NCBI GenBank assembly: GCA_010909165.1
Contig: MU008241.1
Location: 1-48,759 of the forward strand
Direction: 5' to 3'
Origin: Anthoceros angustus
Taxonomy: Eukaryota > Streptophyta > Anthocerotopsida > Anthocerotales > Anthocerotaceae
DNA: 48,759 nt
Part shown: piece by piece, positions 9,981 through 21,244 of the stretch
How positions within the stretch are numbered: position 1 is the first letter of the stretch
Layout of the letters: every line of letters begins with the position of its first letter
The notes under the pieces: generated by a model
The model's database searches: none
The model's input: only the letters and a program-made list of their open reading frames with translations
What the model was told of the DNA's origin: nothing
Translations under genes and position numbers: made by a program

Positions 9981-11220
9981 AGGTACCTGCTGAACGGCGA
10001 AGTCCGTAAGTTCCTGGAGCATGGAACCATGCTTGATGGTTTGTCCCAAGAGGGGTACGCAGTCTTTCTTCGTAAGGCTGCACTGTATTGTCGAAGGGAA
10101 GGAGTCCTATACAAGCTTGGCCCAGATGAAAAGATCCGGTGTCTGGAGGTCGAAGAAGCTGCGCTCGTCACGGAGGCGCTACATGCAGAAGAGGCCGGTG
10201 GCCACTATTCAGCACAGATAACCGTGAAGAAGATCTTAGGTGCAGGCTTCTGGTGGGCTGCGATGCAAGAGGATGTGTGGGAATTTATTCGAAGGTATGA
10301 CGCGTGTCAGAGGGTTGGGCGGCCTACACTGTCGACACAATGGCCCCTCACCTATATACTACCGCTAGCACCGTTTGAAAAGTGGGGGATAGATTTTGTT
10401 GGACCGATCAAGCCACCCACCCAGTGGACGAGGAAGCAGTACATTCTGGCGGCTACGGACTACTGCATGAAGATGGTGGAAGCGGAGGCGACAAGAAAGG
10501 ACGACGCACCTGCAGTGGCGAAGTTTCTCTTTGAGAACATTATAACGAGGTACGGGTGTCCTTTAGAGTTGGTCAGCGACCAGGGAACTCATTTCCTCAA
10601 CTCCGTCGTTGAGTCTCTAACCACCTACTTCAACATCCGGCATCGAAAGACGACTCCTTACAACCCCAAAGCGAACGGATTAACGGAGAAGATGAATAGG
10701 TTGTTATGCACAATCCTTACCAAGGTAACCGTAACACACATGTACGATTGGGATGCTAAATTACATTAGCGGCTTACAGACTACGGGAAGTGTAACCAGA
10801 AGACCCTTATTACCTGACATATGGCATGTCCCTTGTGATGCCCGTGGAATTCGAAGTAGCTACCTATAGGATTCTGAAGGACGAGCGCATGACTATAGAG
10901 GATAGCCAAGTAGCTAGATTAGAATCTTTCATAGAACAGGAGGAACGTAGGGAAGATGCTTTAGAGGAAACCCAGCAAATTCAAGAGCTTAGAAAAGATA
11001 GGCATGATGGAAGGATGAGAGCGAAGGTGGGGTTATCGTGGCGAGTTTGGATTTCTTCTATCGATAGTCGCTACACGACTTCCCGAAGCTTAGGTTGAGA
11101 TGGATGGGACCTTATGACGTGGTGGCGGTATATGAGAATGGATCTGCAGCGCAGTCTTGGATGGAGATTTCTTGCCGACCAACGGAGTGAATGGGTGGAA
11201 GGTTGAAATACCTTCAACCT
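9981..11220 (+). pseudogene. G1 gypsy integrase
   Basis: The best-preserved gypsy segment: one open frame from 9711 to 10769. It runs from the H-H-C-C finger (HAEEAGGHYS ... YDACQRVGR) to the catalytic core WGIDFVGPIKPP (Asp), LVSDQGTHFLN (Asp) and ANGLTEKMNRLL (Glu), so the DDE triad is present. The first finger Cys (normally C-x2-C) reads Tyr. After 10769 the frame breaks. The C-terminal part continues as YYLTYGMSLVMPVEFEVATY (10808), EEERREDALEETQQIQE, and LRWMGPYDVVAVYENGS (near 11096). Integrase would insert element cDNA into the chromosome. Confidence 0.88.
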
Positions 11221-12272
11221 GAGTTTTGTTTCTTAGGGGCGCAAAACGTGAGAAGGAGTATGTGGAATGCAAAAGTTTGGGCAACCAACCCAAAAGAGCC
11301 GGAGGAAGAACGAATTTGATTTTTTTTGGCTTAAAACAATTGAAGGGGATCATGCTGGGAATTTTCTGAAATCTTTGAAGCTGGAATTGTAGGATACTGT
11401 TAGGAAGGCAGAGAGGATATCTTGAGGAAAAGAAACGGGTCAAAATGATCCCAATGCGAGGAAGGCAATCCCGGCGAGAAAGCGGTGGTGTGAGACTACC
11501 ACCATAGAGCCACACCACTAGATAAATGTGATGAGGGAAGCCTCGGCCAAAAAGGGAAAATAGGATAGAGGGATATCCACTATATATGCCTACCAATAGG
11601 GGAATAAATGCATAGGATTAATTAGAAGGCAATTAATTAGGGGTTGCAAATAGGACAGAGAAATAGGCAATTTAGGCAGGATTAGGTATTTTAGGATAGT
11701 AAACCAAATCTAGGGTTGAGGAGTCTCCAGGTGGCAGCAATCCAAGGAGGGCAAAGTGCAGTGTGGGCAGCGCCAACTCTCTCTTCGAACCGAGGTATCC
11801 TCACTTGGCAAGAGACGGGTTGGAGTTGGGCGTAAGAAGAAGAAAAGGCTGTCATCGTGGCTGCCATCCGTCGGTTGCAAAGGGAAGACAAGTCTTGCGC
11901 ATGAAAGTGGGGAGAGGAAGCCCTAGCTGTGACCCCGGAGAAGAGAGCGAGGAAAAGGGAGGTGGAGAAGAGTGCAGCTGGAGCGTGAGGCCGTCTTGAG
12001 ACGTTGAGAGGAGGCGAAGGTGGAGCACCGAGCAAGTGGAAGGAGTGGCGCAATTGAGGGAAGGGTCGCAAGGAAGGCGCAAGTAATTTAGACGGTAACC
12101 TCCGTTTGGAAAGCGAAGAGAGAAGAGGGAGTGGGGGCTTAAGCAGGCTAACTCACGATTGTGTTGCTTTCCACCAAGAGGATTTTTGGGCTGAGGCGTT
12201 AGAAGGGCGAGAGAGCTTGCGATTGGAGAGTAATTCCCTTCCTTAGAAGCGCTTGGAAAGTGGAAAGGCGCC
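11221..12272 (+). other. G1 spacer between pol and extra ORF, possible internal promoter
   Basis: No coding signal fits. It holds AT-rich DNA with CCACTATATATGCC at about 11578-11592, a good TATA-box match, followed by AATTAATTAGG repeats. This could drive the ORF that opens at 12273 as a separate transcript. An alternative is a decayed LTR starting near 11389 (TGTAGGATACTG). I found no second copy of it in the window. Confidence 0.4.
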
Positions 12273-13366
12273 ATGCCTCGAGCAGGGAAAGGCAAGGGGA
12301 AGGCGGCGCCCGCCAAGGGCTCATCCTCGGGAGGAGGAAAGGGCAAGAAGCCAGCAGCAGGAGCCGCGCCGCCAGGCGGAGGGGAATTCGAGATGCCACA
12401 ATTCACGTGTTTTGTAGGGCAACTCAACCCCAGGAATTTGGTGGATTTCAGGCAGTGGGCGGAGGAAGAAAACATCCAACTGGAATGGGTGTATGGCCGC
12501 AAGTGGGCCTACACCAATTTAGAGTTGATTGAGGAGTGTTACATCAACCTTCATCAATCAGGCGTACTGCCTTGTTGGAGAAGCTCGAACCACTTGTTGG
12601 ATTTGGAGCATTCGGCGGTGTATGGAAGGCGAGGAGGAGAGCTCCTGATTGCTCTCCTTGAGAGGACAAATGGAGAGGGAGAAATTTCCCGAAATCCCAC
12701 AAGAGGTCTTAGACATGATGGATGGGAGTGAAGGCCACGCCAAGAAGCGGCTGGAAGGCAAACTGACATCAAGGAGTCAAGTGGAGGCTCTTTGCCAAAA
12801 TTGTCCTGGGGTTGGTGAATTACCAACGGACTTCTTATTTCAACACCAACTTCCTCCGATTTTTGTGGAAGATTTCGCGAGGAGCTAAGCCGGATTGGGG
12901 CACCATCATGTATGAGGCCTACATCCATCACAAGGAGAAACTCCTTAGGGCGAACTCCGTGGATGAAGAAGGGCCAAGGCCATGTTACCTCAGCACCTAT
13001 TTGGTGCACTTGTGGGAAACGGAGGGGCTCTTGACCAGCAAAGAGCTTGAGGATGCTTGGCATCCTTTCGAGATCATTCACCTCTAGCCAAGCTTAGAGC
13101 GGCCTTTGCCCTTCGCTCTAAGGAAGACCATGGGAGGGCAGACCTCCACAAGCACGCCGGGTCCGAGGATTGAAGAGGTGGAGGCAAGCGAGGTTCTTGA
13201 GTGGGAGCCTTTCCCCACAAGGAGGCCGGAGGAGGAGAGCAAATCCGGCCATAGAGGGCCGGTGGTAGTCTATGAGGGGGACTACCACGGTGGGTGGCTG
13301 ACCCAAGGGTGGGAGGAGTCCCCACCATTTCATGGGTGCAGTGAGGAGGCACCCTCTACCCCGTAG
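12273..13366 (+). pseudogene. G1 extra ORF, N-terminal half (unrecognised protein)
   Basis: Opens MPRAGKGKGKAAPAKGSS, a basic Gly/Lys-rich head, then a domain I do not recognise: FTCFVGQLNPRNLVDFRQWA and EWVYGRKWAYTNLELIEECY. Two or three frameshifts later come FNTNFLRFLWKISRGAKPDW and YLSTYLVHLWETEGLLTSKE (12840-13075), then GHRGPVVVYEGDYHGGW (13244). The last motif matches GQVVIYKGTPTIVG in the minus-strand coiled-coil ORF at about 31985, so this and 30504-32097 are two parts of one protein type. It lies downstream of integrase, as extra pol-distal ORFs do in some plant gypsy lineages. Role unknown. Confidence 0.65.
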
Positions 13367-13658
13367 GTAGGCGGACTCATTGGTAGCCTACCACCAGTGA
13401 GCAATCAGGAGCCGCAGTAGGGGTTCCCTACGCGGTGGCGAGCCCGGTGAGCTAGCGTCTGGCGGTGGGAAGAGGAAGGAAGGCAGCCTTGAGCTGAGGC
13501 GAGCCGCCATCACCAGCTAGGCGGAAAGGCGGATGGGGCGGTGAGGCCTCGCCCGGCCGATGGCCCAGGGAATGCGGGAGGTGGGTGTTCCAGCAAGAGG
13601 CCGACAGTGAGATTAGGGCTAGGAGCATGTCCCGAGAGTTTGAGGTGCTGCGGGCGTT
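13367..13658 (+). other. G1 extra-ORF continuation up to copia2
   Basis: Purine- and GC-rich, frame-shifted; corresponds to the linker of the extra ORF. Palindrome-family traces occur at 13259-13281 (GGTAGTC...GACTACC) and 13391 (GGTAGCCTACC). The sequence is cut by copia2 at 13659 and resumes near 17909. Confidence 0.45.
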
Positions 13659-13963
13659 TGATCAAGTTTAGTGCTTTACTAATTGATACAATTGATTACA
13701 AGAGGTGGGCTTTTATAGCACAGTAGAAGAGTTGTACCTCTTCGGTACAAGATACCAAAGGTATGACCACTTGGGTTTAGCTAAGGTAACCATAACCAAT
13801 GCATGCTTCTAACTCTCCCTCTCGGACTAGTTGGGTTATCTAAATCAAAGAACTAATAATCATTTGCCTGGAGTATTGTATAAGTACTACGGTCTTCAAC
13901 TAAACTCAACTCACCGATCGTCACCGGTCAAGTAAGATTGAAGCAAGCGGTCTACAATAGTCA
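13659..13963 (-). repeat. copia2 3' LTR
   Basis: On the minus strand it runs TGACTATTGTAGACC to CTAAACTTGATCA (305 bp, TG...CA). The promoter is GCTATAAAAGCCC (plus 13708-13720), with an AATCAAT-like polyadenylation signal just downstream. No partner LTR is in the window, so the inner border is inferred from the TG dinucleotide. Confidence 0.65.
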
Positions 13964-14122
13964 ACTTCAAATCGAACGTTACGAGATAAGATCGCCTCAA
14001 ATGTGTGGTGGTCCGGCTTCAAAAAGTCACATCAACCAATCCAAGCCCTTCTCTGTGGGCAGTGTTTGAACTTCGCAAGGATTTTGTCGATTATATCTGT
14101 ATTGTCATACGTGGGTACATCT

Positions 14123-15650
14123 TTATACCTTAACAATTCCTCTCTCAGCAGCGTCACGAATATAATGGTGTTGAATCTCAATATGCTTCGTGCGCGCATG
14201 AAAGACAGGATTAGCGACAAGAGCAATGGCTGACATATTGTCACAATTAAGCACTGTTGGCCCTTCCTGCTTCATATCCAAATCTTCACATAGCTTTCTT
14301 TCCCATTCCCTCTTTCGGCTTGGAGTGCTTTGTACTCGATTACATTGATGAAAGTGATATTGCAGCTTGTTTTCTACAAGACCAATTAACTGTGAAGCCG
14401 CAAGAAAGCAATATCGAGATACTTTTGGTGTCGGTCCAAGCCCAATCTGCATCGACAAAGCATGTCGATGTGCTTCTTTCCAGGCTTGAAGCGAGGCCAT
14501 AATTTGGAGTACCCTTGAGGTACGCATGATGCGCTTGAGAGCAACCCGGTGATCCTTTCCCGGATTCTCGAGCAATAGCATTTCTGATTTGAGATATCAG
14601 TGCAGTCGATTACTCAAGAACATGAGAGTACCAACTCCCATACGATAAGGAATATTTTCCATCTCTTTCTTTTCCTGTTGATTGTGGGCAGCGGATGAAA
14701 GCACCTCGGCGCCGGTGTGGGCCGCGTGCATTCTCCAAATTGAAGCGTTTTAACATACCACTACATATCTTCCTTGATGGAGATAGATAGCACCGATGGT
14801 ATCTCTATGTACATGCATACCAAGAATATATTTAACTTTGCCGAGATCCTTCATCTCGAATTCTTTACTAAGGTCGACTTTAATCTTGTTAACTAGTTCA
14901 ATATTGTTGCGGGAATAACTAAGTCATCAACATATAGTGCAACCACAAAGGCTGTCCTTGCGAGTACATAGATATTGGTGTCGCTTCACTTTGGATAAAC
15001 CTATCTTCTTGAGGTAAGAGTCCATTCTCTCATACCATAAAGCGTGGGCTTTGCTTTAGTAAATAGAATGAATAAGTTTACACACCTTGTTTGGGTATTG
15101 CTCATCTTCATAGTCTTGGTTGATCCATATAGATCTCTTCTTTGATGACCATAAAGGAAAGCGGTACAAACATCAAGTGATAAATTTCAGTTAAGCTCGG
15201 CACATAAAGCCGAGCATTCTCAAGCACCTTGACTACGGTGAATAAACCTTATCGCCCTGATAGTCCACTCCCTCTTTCTGACTATAACCCTTAGCCACTA
15301 GTCTCGCCTTATAGCGAATACGAGGGTCAACCTCCTGGAATTTAGTTTTGAGAACCCACTTACATTTGACAGTAGTTCTGCCTTTAGGCAAGTTTACTAG
15401 AGTCCAAGTATTGTTTTTATAAGAGAATTATATTCATCATCAATAGCGAACTTCCACTTAGCTGATGAATATGGTTGCGAATATGCCTCTTGAAGAGTGA
15501 GAGGATCTCCCTCTGAAGGGGCAACATTGAAGGCGTTGAAATGACCTACAGCAGTGGTGGTGTAGACATTGAACTCTAAATCAAAGGGATCATTCCAGGT
15601 GTCTCGGTTGTGATGGCCGAAGGATACCCGCTCATGGATCAAGTATTACG
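14123..15650 (-). pseudogene. copia2 RT and RNase H (broken)
   Basis: On the minus strand, RT starts near 15640 (EAYSQPYSSAKWKFAIDDEY), has AFVVALYVDDLVI with an intact YVDD at about 14935, and continues KFEMKDLGKV-like and GVGTLMFLSNRL segments. RNase H ends the frame with LNCDNMSAIALVANPVFHA and RTKHIEIQHHYIRDAAERG (14250-14130). Numerous stops separate the segments. Confidence 0.85.
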
Positions 15651-16910
15651 GAGAAGGTGGAGCGAGGCATCTGGGTCTTGTGGATTAAGAGCACCAAAGT
15701 CTTCTGTTTTCATAAGGATCAACAATGGCTGTTCATCTTCCCCCTCTCGAGCAGGAACAATAGGTATAGGTGCTGCTTGAGGTGAAGAGGCCAGGGATGG
15801 AGCAAAGTTGCGGGACAGTCAACAGAGGGCTGAGTCAAAAACTCAGGCATAAGGTCACCTTGGTCGGAAGAAGCGTGTCGTCAAGGAGCCCGGAATCCAT
15901 GGACTCGAGCGGCGGATGCTAGCGAGCCTCATCAAAAGTGGTCGAGCATATACAATAGCATGGGTATCCAAGTCAACCGGTTTATAAGCCTTACGGTCCT
16001 CGCCATAGCCACAAATACCGACTTGCGAGCACAGCGGCTTGTCGAGAAGGAATATTAGCATAGGCGGGGGCAAAATCGAAGATGAGTAATAAGAGGCTTA
16101 TATCCATGCCAGACTCAAAGGGTGTCGGCGGGACTTGGAAAGAACCCTGCGGAATCGCCATAACCGCCCGGGAAGGGTTTGGGGGCGGCGGGCTAGCATG
16201 GCGGGCCATGGCGAGCGGTCTGGCCTTTTCAACCCCATTCCGAAGTATAGGGAACCAAAACGGCGGATAATCCCCTCTCAAGACGAAGTCCTTAAATTGC
16301 GGTTATTTAATTCTCCGCATTGTCGATCTAATGCAAAGCTTGCAACCGGTTTGCTCGACCATAGTGACAAAAGGAGTAAAGGAGCCGAAGGAATCACTCT
16401 TCAACTTGAGCGGAATAGCAAAGGTATAGCGACTAGTCATCAACAATAGTCATAAAGTGCGGCGCCAAGTGAAGGGAGAGTGGACCACAAAGATCAACAT
16501 GGACCAACTCCAAGGGGTGAGTAGCGACGGCGGTGAGTAGGATAGGGAAGCTACGTTGTTTAGCATATATACAAGGTTCACATAACGGAGGAGTCATGAA
16601 AAGTGTGGTAGCTTATCCCTAAATAAATCCCTAGACATCTCTAAAAGCTTATCATGATTAATATGTCCAAGCCGAGAATGCCATAATAGGAGTCACCTTT
16701 GCGAGAACTCTCCTCTGAGCATGGCCATTACTGGTCGAGGGTGATCACCACGTGGAGAAGACATAGAGGTCATCGCGGACGACCTCTAGCAACCCGCGAC
16801 CGGGGGAATAGATCTTGTGAGGCAATCGCCTCGCCGAACTCTAGCCTGAAAGTCCTTCACCAAGTGTCGGACGGAGATAAGATTCGCCATTTGCGGAACA
16901 TGTAGCACAT
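15651..16910 (-). pseudogene. copia2 integrase and protease remnant
   Basis: The minus strand shows LHVPQM near 16900 (end of protease), LLWHSRLGHINHDKLLEMSR (about 16695-16630, pre-integrase zinc motif) and PLAMARHA (16205), recalling the conserved integrase MAR motif. The rest is heavily shifted. Order and orientation fit copia2. Confidence 0.65.
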
Positions 16911-17908
16911 CACTTAAAAGAAGGGCGAACCATCTTCAAGAGTAAAAATAAAGTGCAGTGCCGCAATAGTAAGGCCGGAGTCATCAGAAGAACAAAACGC
17001 GTTGATCTTGGTAGAGATAATCGAGAAACATATGGTGATGGCGGATGTCGGTGAGTCCAATAGCCAAGAGGTCTTATATTGAAGCTACCAATGTGAGGCA
17101 ATGTCGGCTGTTTACGCTTGGAGGTCGAGGCCATATTAGCGGACTTGGAAGGCGTCGAGGCTCACTTTCTTCTTCTTGCGGTCGGGCTCCGGTGGCACAG
17201 ATCGCACGATTGCAAGTAGGCTTGCTGGAACCCCGAGCTTGGAGAAGGAAGGACCGAGAAGGAGCGGAGAAGCGCGATGAAGGGCCGTCTCTCAGTGGAG
17301 GAGGACGGCGTCAGCTTGTGGCGTTGACGGCCTTTGCTACGAACATAACTCGTTCACCACCATGCTTGAAGTGCGGCGTTGAATCAAAGCCTCCTCTTGA
17401 AGGAGGCGGCAATTTCGGAGATGGAAATGTTGGGTGTCTGACGGCCTTTACTGATGAGCCTCTCGAGCGTGCCATTACGAGAGGACACAAATGCTTGAAA
17501 TGGCGGGAAGGGAGGCCGTGGTTGGACACAAGCTTCAAATTCCGATAAGGGGTGCCTAAAGCGACAAGCTGGGCCGAAGATATCGAAACTTCCAACATAA
17601 GTACCAATGCTCTCATTATTATGCATGCGTAATAAAATTAGATTACGCTGTTATAATGTCATAACATTGGTAGATTGAAAAATATCTACTAGCCAAACTT
17701 CAGCAGTAGCCCCATCAAAATGATGAAGAGTGACTTCATCGAGGCCGAATAAGGATATGCATAGCAAGCTTGTCTTGTTTCAACCAGAGTCGAGGCGAGG
17801 CCCAGTGGGCTTGACAGTTCCATCAACTATGCCAATTAGATCTACGGTATTTAAGGCGAGCATACGTTTGGACCATATTTTGAACTTAGTGCCGTCAAAG
17901 CGGTCATA
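16911..17908 (-). pseudogene. copia2 Gag (broken)
   Basis: Minus strand begins FYDRFDGTKFKIWSKRMLAL with VDLIGIVDGTVKPTG (17905-17790), a typical copia Gag start, and ends with TLERLISKG and SEIAASFKRRL (17470-17390). No zinc knuckle is recognisable before the protease end at ~16900. The region 16950-17330 is low-complexity and frame-shifted. Confidence 0.7.
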
Positions 17909-18277
17909 GAATCTCAACCCGAGGGTCACCCGATGAAGAAGAAGGAATGGGGACCAAACTACCATGGTAGAGTAGTCGGACTACCCAGTGGTCACCGGAC
18001 TTGATGAGATGAAAGCAGCGACCAGCGGGCGGGCGTGGGCGAGACACACGAGTGCGTGGAGGCGATTCTTTGGAGGATGAAGCGGAACCAAGGCGCCACC
18101 CGCGAGCGAGGAGGAAGCAACATGTGCCACAAGCTAGGAAGAAGGCAATTTGGGAGGGGACAAGAGCAAAAGAGGGGCGAGAGGCCAATCCACGAGGAGG
18201 CCGTCCACCCAGTGAGGATGAGGACTAGAGTATGGTCAAAGGCCATAAATGAACTTGGAGAGAATAGGAAGGATGGG
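17909..18277 (+). other. G1 extra-ORF 3' region (right of copia2)
   Basis: Aligns with copy A (1469-1850, minus) and copy C (23110-23460, minus). It contains the palindrome CTACCATGGTAG (17959-17970) and GTAGTCGGACTAC (17972-17984) in the same order as copy A, and a purine-rich tract GGAAGGATGGG just before LTR copy B. Confidence 0.6.
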
Positions 18278-19281
18278 TGAGATAGGGTGACATCCTTTAA
18301 GGATGATCTTAGGTGAAGTTGCTAGAATGGAATTTACCTAATCGAATGATGAGACTTGGATGCTAGGTCTTAAATGCTGTGAGGAAATAATAGAATATTG
18401 GAAAAGGTGACTGCGGTAGGTCACCCAAGGGAGGTCAGTAGGAGACCTCCTATAAGAGGAGGAGGATTTCACAAAGTAAATTATCATGTCTTGCGCTTCC
18501 ATACTCCGAGTCCTTTGCTCTTATAAAAGGAATTTCGTGCCGGTATGAAAAGATCAGTAGAGAGGAAATCGCGGTGGTCGGAGTGCTTGGTGGGGCTTGC
18601 TTCATAGCGCCTAAATGAGTTGCTCCCCTTGTGAATGGTTGCTGTGAAATTGCTTTGCTTTGGGTGTGGCAATGCCTGGGAACTCGGCTAGAGGTTGATC
18701 CACAGGGAAAGACTCCCTGGAGGTGCTCTCCATTCGTGTCAAACTCATAGCCCGTGAGGAAGAACTTCTTTGGTGGAGGCCGACCCAGGCGGTTGTCGTG
18801 AGGCGAGTCAAAAGCCCGATGGCCCAGCGAGGTTAGAATAGGAGGAAGAGGATGAGGAGATGAGTAGAGGATTAGAGGTGTGGTGTTGGTGGAAGGCACA
18901 GGTAGAGCCTGAGGAATGATCCCAAATCACCAAGTAAAAGGCTCCCCACAGGTGGAGAGTTGGTCTTGAAGTAGGGACAGTGCCGGCGCGGATGGGGGTC
19001 CCACAGGCGCCCATGGTAGGCTCCCCTTTGGCTAAGGCGGGACTGCAATGGTGTCGTTGTAGGTTGAGGTGGTAGTCTTCGGAGGCGGTCAAGTGAGTGC
19101 AGTGCATGGGGAGTAGTGAGGCGCCTTGCTTGTTTAGAAGCTGAAGTTGTGTCACCGCTGCGGAAGCGATTGGTTATCACAAGACCTCACCACTGAGTCT
19201 CATGGGAACGAAACCCAACGTCTGAGCGGTGGGATAAGTGTGGCGCTAGAGGCCTCGGGAAGCCCAGGGGTTTTCCCTATG
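18278..19281 (+). repeat. Gypsy LTR copy B (3' LTR of G1)
   Basis: Runs TGAGATAGGGTGACATCC to AGCCCAGGGGTTTTCCC. The TATA-like CCTATAAGAGGAGG is at about 18450. It matches copy A and copy C over the whole ~1 kb. The position downstream of the plus-strand integrase and extra ORF makes it the 3' LTR of G1. The right end is approximate. Confidence 0.7.
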
Positions 19282-20597
19282 ATGTATACCTCATCCATGT
19301 TGTCTTGCTCTACATCGTGGTGTCTTGACTGAGTATACCCTTCGTGTGCTTTCATGATCTCCCACAATAGGTGTTTTTTCTCCATGTGATTGCAACCCTT
19401 CCTTCCCTCACCTTAGAGTCCCAGTCCACTGGCTTGAAGTGAATCTCCTTTCTCCCGAAGTGTAGCTTCTTTTGAGCCAGTCCAAGCCAGGGCCGTCCCA
19501 ACAGCACCTCATACCCCAATGGTCCTGCCGGTTTGATAACTACGAAATCCAACGTATAAGGTGCGCCGGCTATGGTGGCTAGGACTCCAGTTCCCCTGCT
19601 GGATCTCGCCTTGACATGTCCGCCATCGTCAGGGTCTTGGTTGAGGGTTCGAAAGTGGTGAACCCCAACCTCCTAGCCATGGCCTCCGTGATGAGGTTGA
19701 CACCCAACCCCGTGTCAAAAGGTACATCCTTAATGATACACCTGGCGATTTCCACCTATACCACTGGCACTCCCGGTCTGTATGGAACACCACCCTCACC
19801 TCCACGGTGTCGTTTTTCCGGGATGTGGTGCTTCGGCGCGGTTGCGTCTCCCGAATGGCCCGACGGACCTCCTGGCGATACTTCGGGTTGTCCCTCAACA
19901 GCTGCCGGAACGACACCAGGTGTTGTTGATTCATCATCAGGTTCGCCACGTTGAAGGGGGTGGGGGTCTTTGTAGGCCCCCGGGGTAGCTGCTGCAGCCT
20001 ACTGGGCTCTCCCTCCGAAGCCCCTCCAGCCATTCGCGTCCGGACGGCCTCCGGATACTGGCGCATTTCCTCCTGTAGCATTTCCGTTACCTCCCGGACA
20101 ACATCCGGCAGAAATTGGGGTGCTACCTTGGGGGGACCCACCTCTTCTTCTTTCTCCTGCCCAGGAGAACTCTCTTCGGGTAATTCCTCGGGTAGAGTTG
20201 CCCGTATCAACTCTCCTTCATTGGCCGGATCTTTTACTGCCCTTCCAGCTTGGCTACCGTCCTCAGTGTCCGTAGCACTCCCTCCCGTCTTCTTCCGCTT
20301 CAACTGTCTTCTTACCTGTCTCTCTCTCTGGCGACTATGGGTAGATACCTCCAAAACCTCGGCGCCGTCCTCCCTCTCCTTCGGACCAACCGTACCTCCC
20401 TCACTCCTCACTGGCTTCGGACCCCTGGGAACCTCCTCCCACTCCGCAAGTTGCGCATCTTCGATTTGCAGTACGGGAGCGGTCTTGCAAGTGAGCGGCG
20501 TGGGCGGTCGGGTTTCTCCAGCTGGCGTGGCATAGCGTACCATCCTCGTACGGGGGTTTGGACTGGCGTGTTGCCATGTGTCCAAACTTTTTTGAAG
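19282..20597 (-). pseudogene. Ty3/gypsy Gag-protease (element G3)
   Basis: Minus strand. Protease: DVPFDTGLGVNLITEAM (about 19724-19675), with the DTG catalytic triplet of retropepsins, then DFVVIKPAGPLGYEVLLGRP and WLGLAQKKLHFGRK (19550-19470). Upstream Gag has FNVANLMMNQQHLVSFRQLL and NPKYRQEVRRAIRETQP (19960-19850) and a Glu/Lys-rich region. One frameshift separates gag from the DTG motif. The element continues across the bacterial insert and the gap to 21240. Confidence 0.75.
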
Positions 20598-20861
20598 CAT
20601 GCGTCCGAAATTTCGATCGCGCAGATCCTCCTCGCTGTGGAAGAGGAAACGCGCATGACGCGCTGTCACGAGGAAAGCCCCGGCTGTCTCGGCGAGAAGC
20701 GCTGCCTCACACACGGTCTTTGGCACGCGCTGGGCGGCCACATTGCCGCCTTCCTCGCCAATGTCACGTTGCAGGAAACCCTCGACGGCATTCCGCCCGC
20801 GAAGCTGGCGCGCGGCGTCTCGGCCAGCGTGCAGGTCGCGGCTGAATGACGAACCGGCACA
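20598..20861 (+). pseudogene. Bacterial IscR/Rrf2-type regulator, C-terminal fragment
   Basis: The plus strand, read to the stop TGA at 20847-20849, encodes the C-terminal half of an Rrf2-family iron-sulfur regulator: SEISIAQILLAVEEET, then three Cys in MTRC-x6-C-x5-C (the [2Fe-2S] ligand pattern of IscR, where E. coli has C-x5-C-x5-C), then LTHGLWHALGGHIAAFLANV and TLQETL. Codon use is GC-rich at third positions, unlike its neighbours. The N-terminal winged helix is absent. It starts abruptly inside gypsy gag and ends 12 bp before an N gap. Plant nuclei are not known to carry IscR, so contamination or a mis-join is likely; transfer is the alternative. Confidence 0.85.
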
Positions 20862-20929
20862 NNNNNNNNNNNNNNNNNNNNNNNNNNNNNNNNNNNNNNN
20901 NNNNNNNNNNNNNNNNNNNNNNNNNNNNN
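20862..20929. other. Assembly gap (68 N)
   Basis: A run of 68 Ns. The gypsy gag reading resumes on its right side with an acidic Ser/Glu tract on the minus strand; bacterial sequence ends on its left side. Confidence 1.
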
Positions 20930-21240
20930 GTCTCCTCCTCTTTCTCTGACGAGACCTCCGACTCCTCGTCCTCCTCTTCTGAGGACTCCTCCTCCTCGGA
21001 ATCCGAACTCCTTCTCTTCTTCTTCTTCTTGCCCCCCTGGGTAGATTTCTTCTTCCTTTGGTGCAACGATTCCTCGTAGTTCTCAACCGCTCTAACCGCC
21101 TTGTCCACATCCTTCTTGGCTAGTAGCTGGACGTGCTAAGCCATGGGTTTGGCTAATCCGGCCGCGAACCACCGTACCGCCTGCATGGTGGTGTGAGTAG
21201 AACTGCTCGATGTATGAGCCCAACTTCTCCTTTTTACCCC
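20930..21240 (-). pseudogene. G3 gypsy Gag, N-terminal side of the gap
   Basis: Minus strand: KLGSYIEQFY, AVRWFAAGLAKPM, LLAKKDVDKAVRAVENYEES and then a Lys run followed by an acidic Ser/Glu run. The first parts match the end of the plant gypsy Gag capsid domain. At ~21240 it fuses directly to a copia fragment. Confidence 0.7.
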
Positions 21241-21244
21241 TCTT

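Larger units (their letters stand above)
13659..17908 (-). mobile_element. Ty1/copia element copia2 (5' truncated), nested in G1
   Basis: A minus-strand copia element: one LTR at the left (13659-13963), RNase H, RT, integrase and protease, then gag reading rightwards-to-leftwards. Gag begins near 17908 and abuts gypsy sequence that matches copies A and C, so the 5' LTR, primer site and leader are missing. Extensive frame damage makes it dead. It is a different family from copia1 by protein and LTR sequence. Confidence 0.85.

Noticed and set aside
11389-12272. A gypsy 3' LTR directly after integrase
   Set aside because: No second copy in the window, and LTR copy B lies further downstream in the same orientation. 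Kept only as an alternative.
20250-20849. A 199-codon plus-strand protein ending in the IscR-like segment
   Set aside because: The first half is antisense to gypsy gag. Only the part from about 20598 has bacterial coding character; the fusion is accidental.
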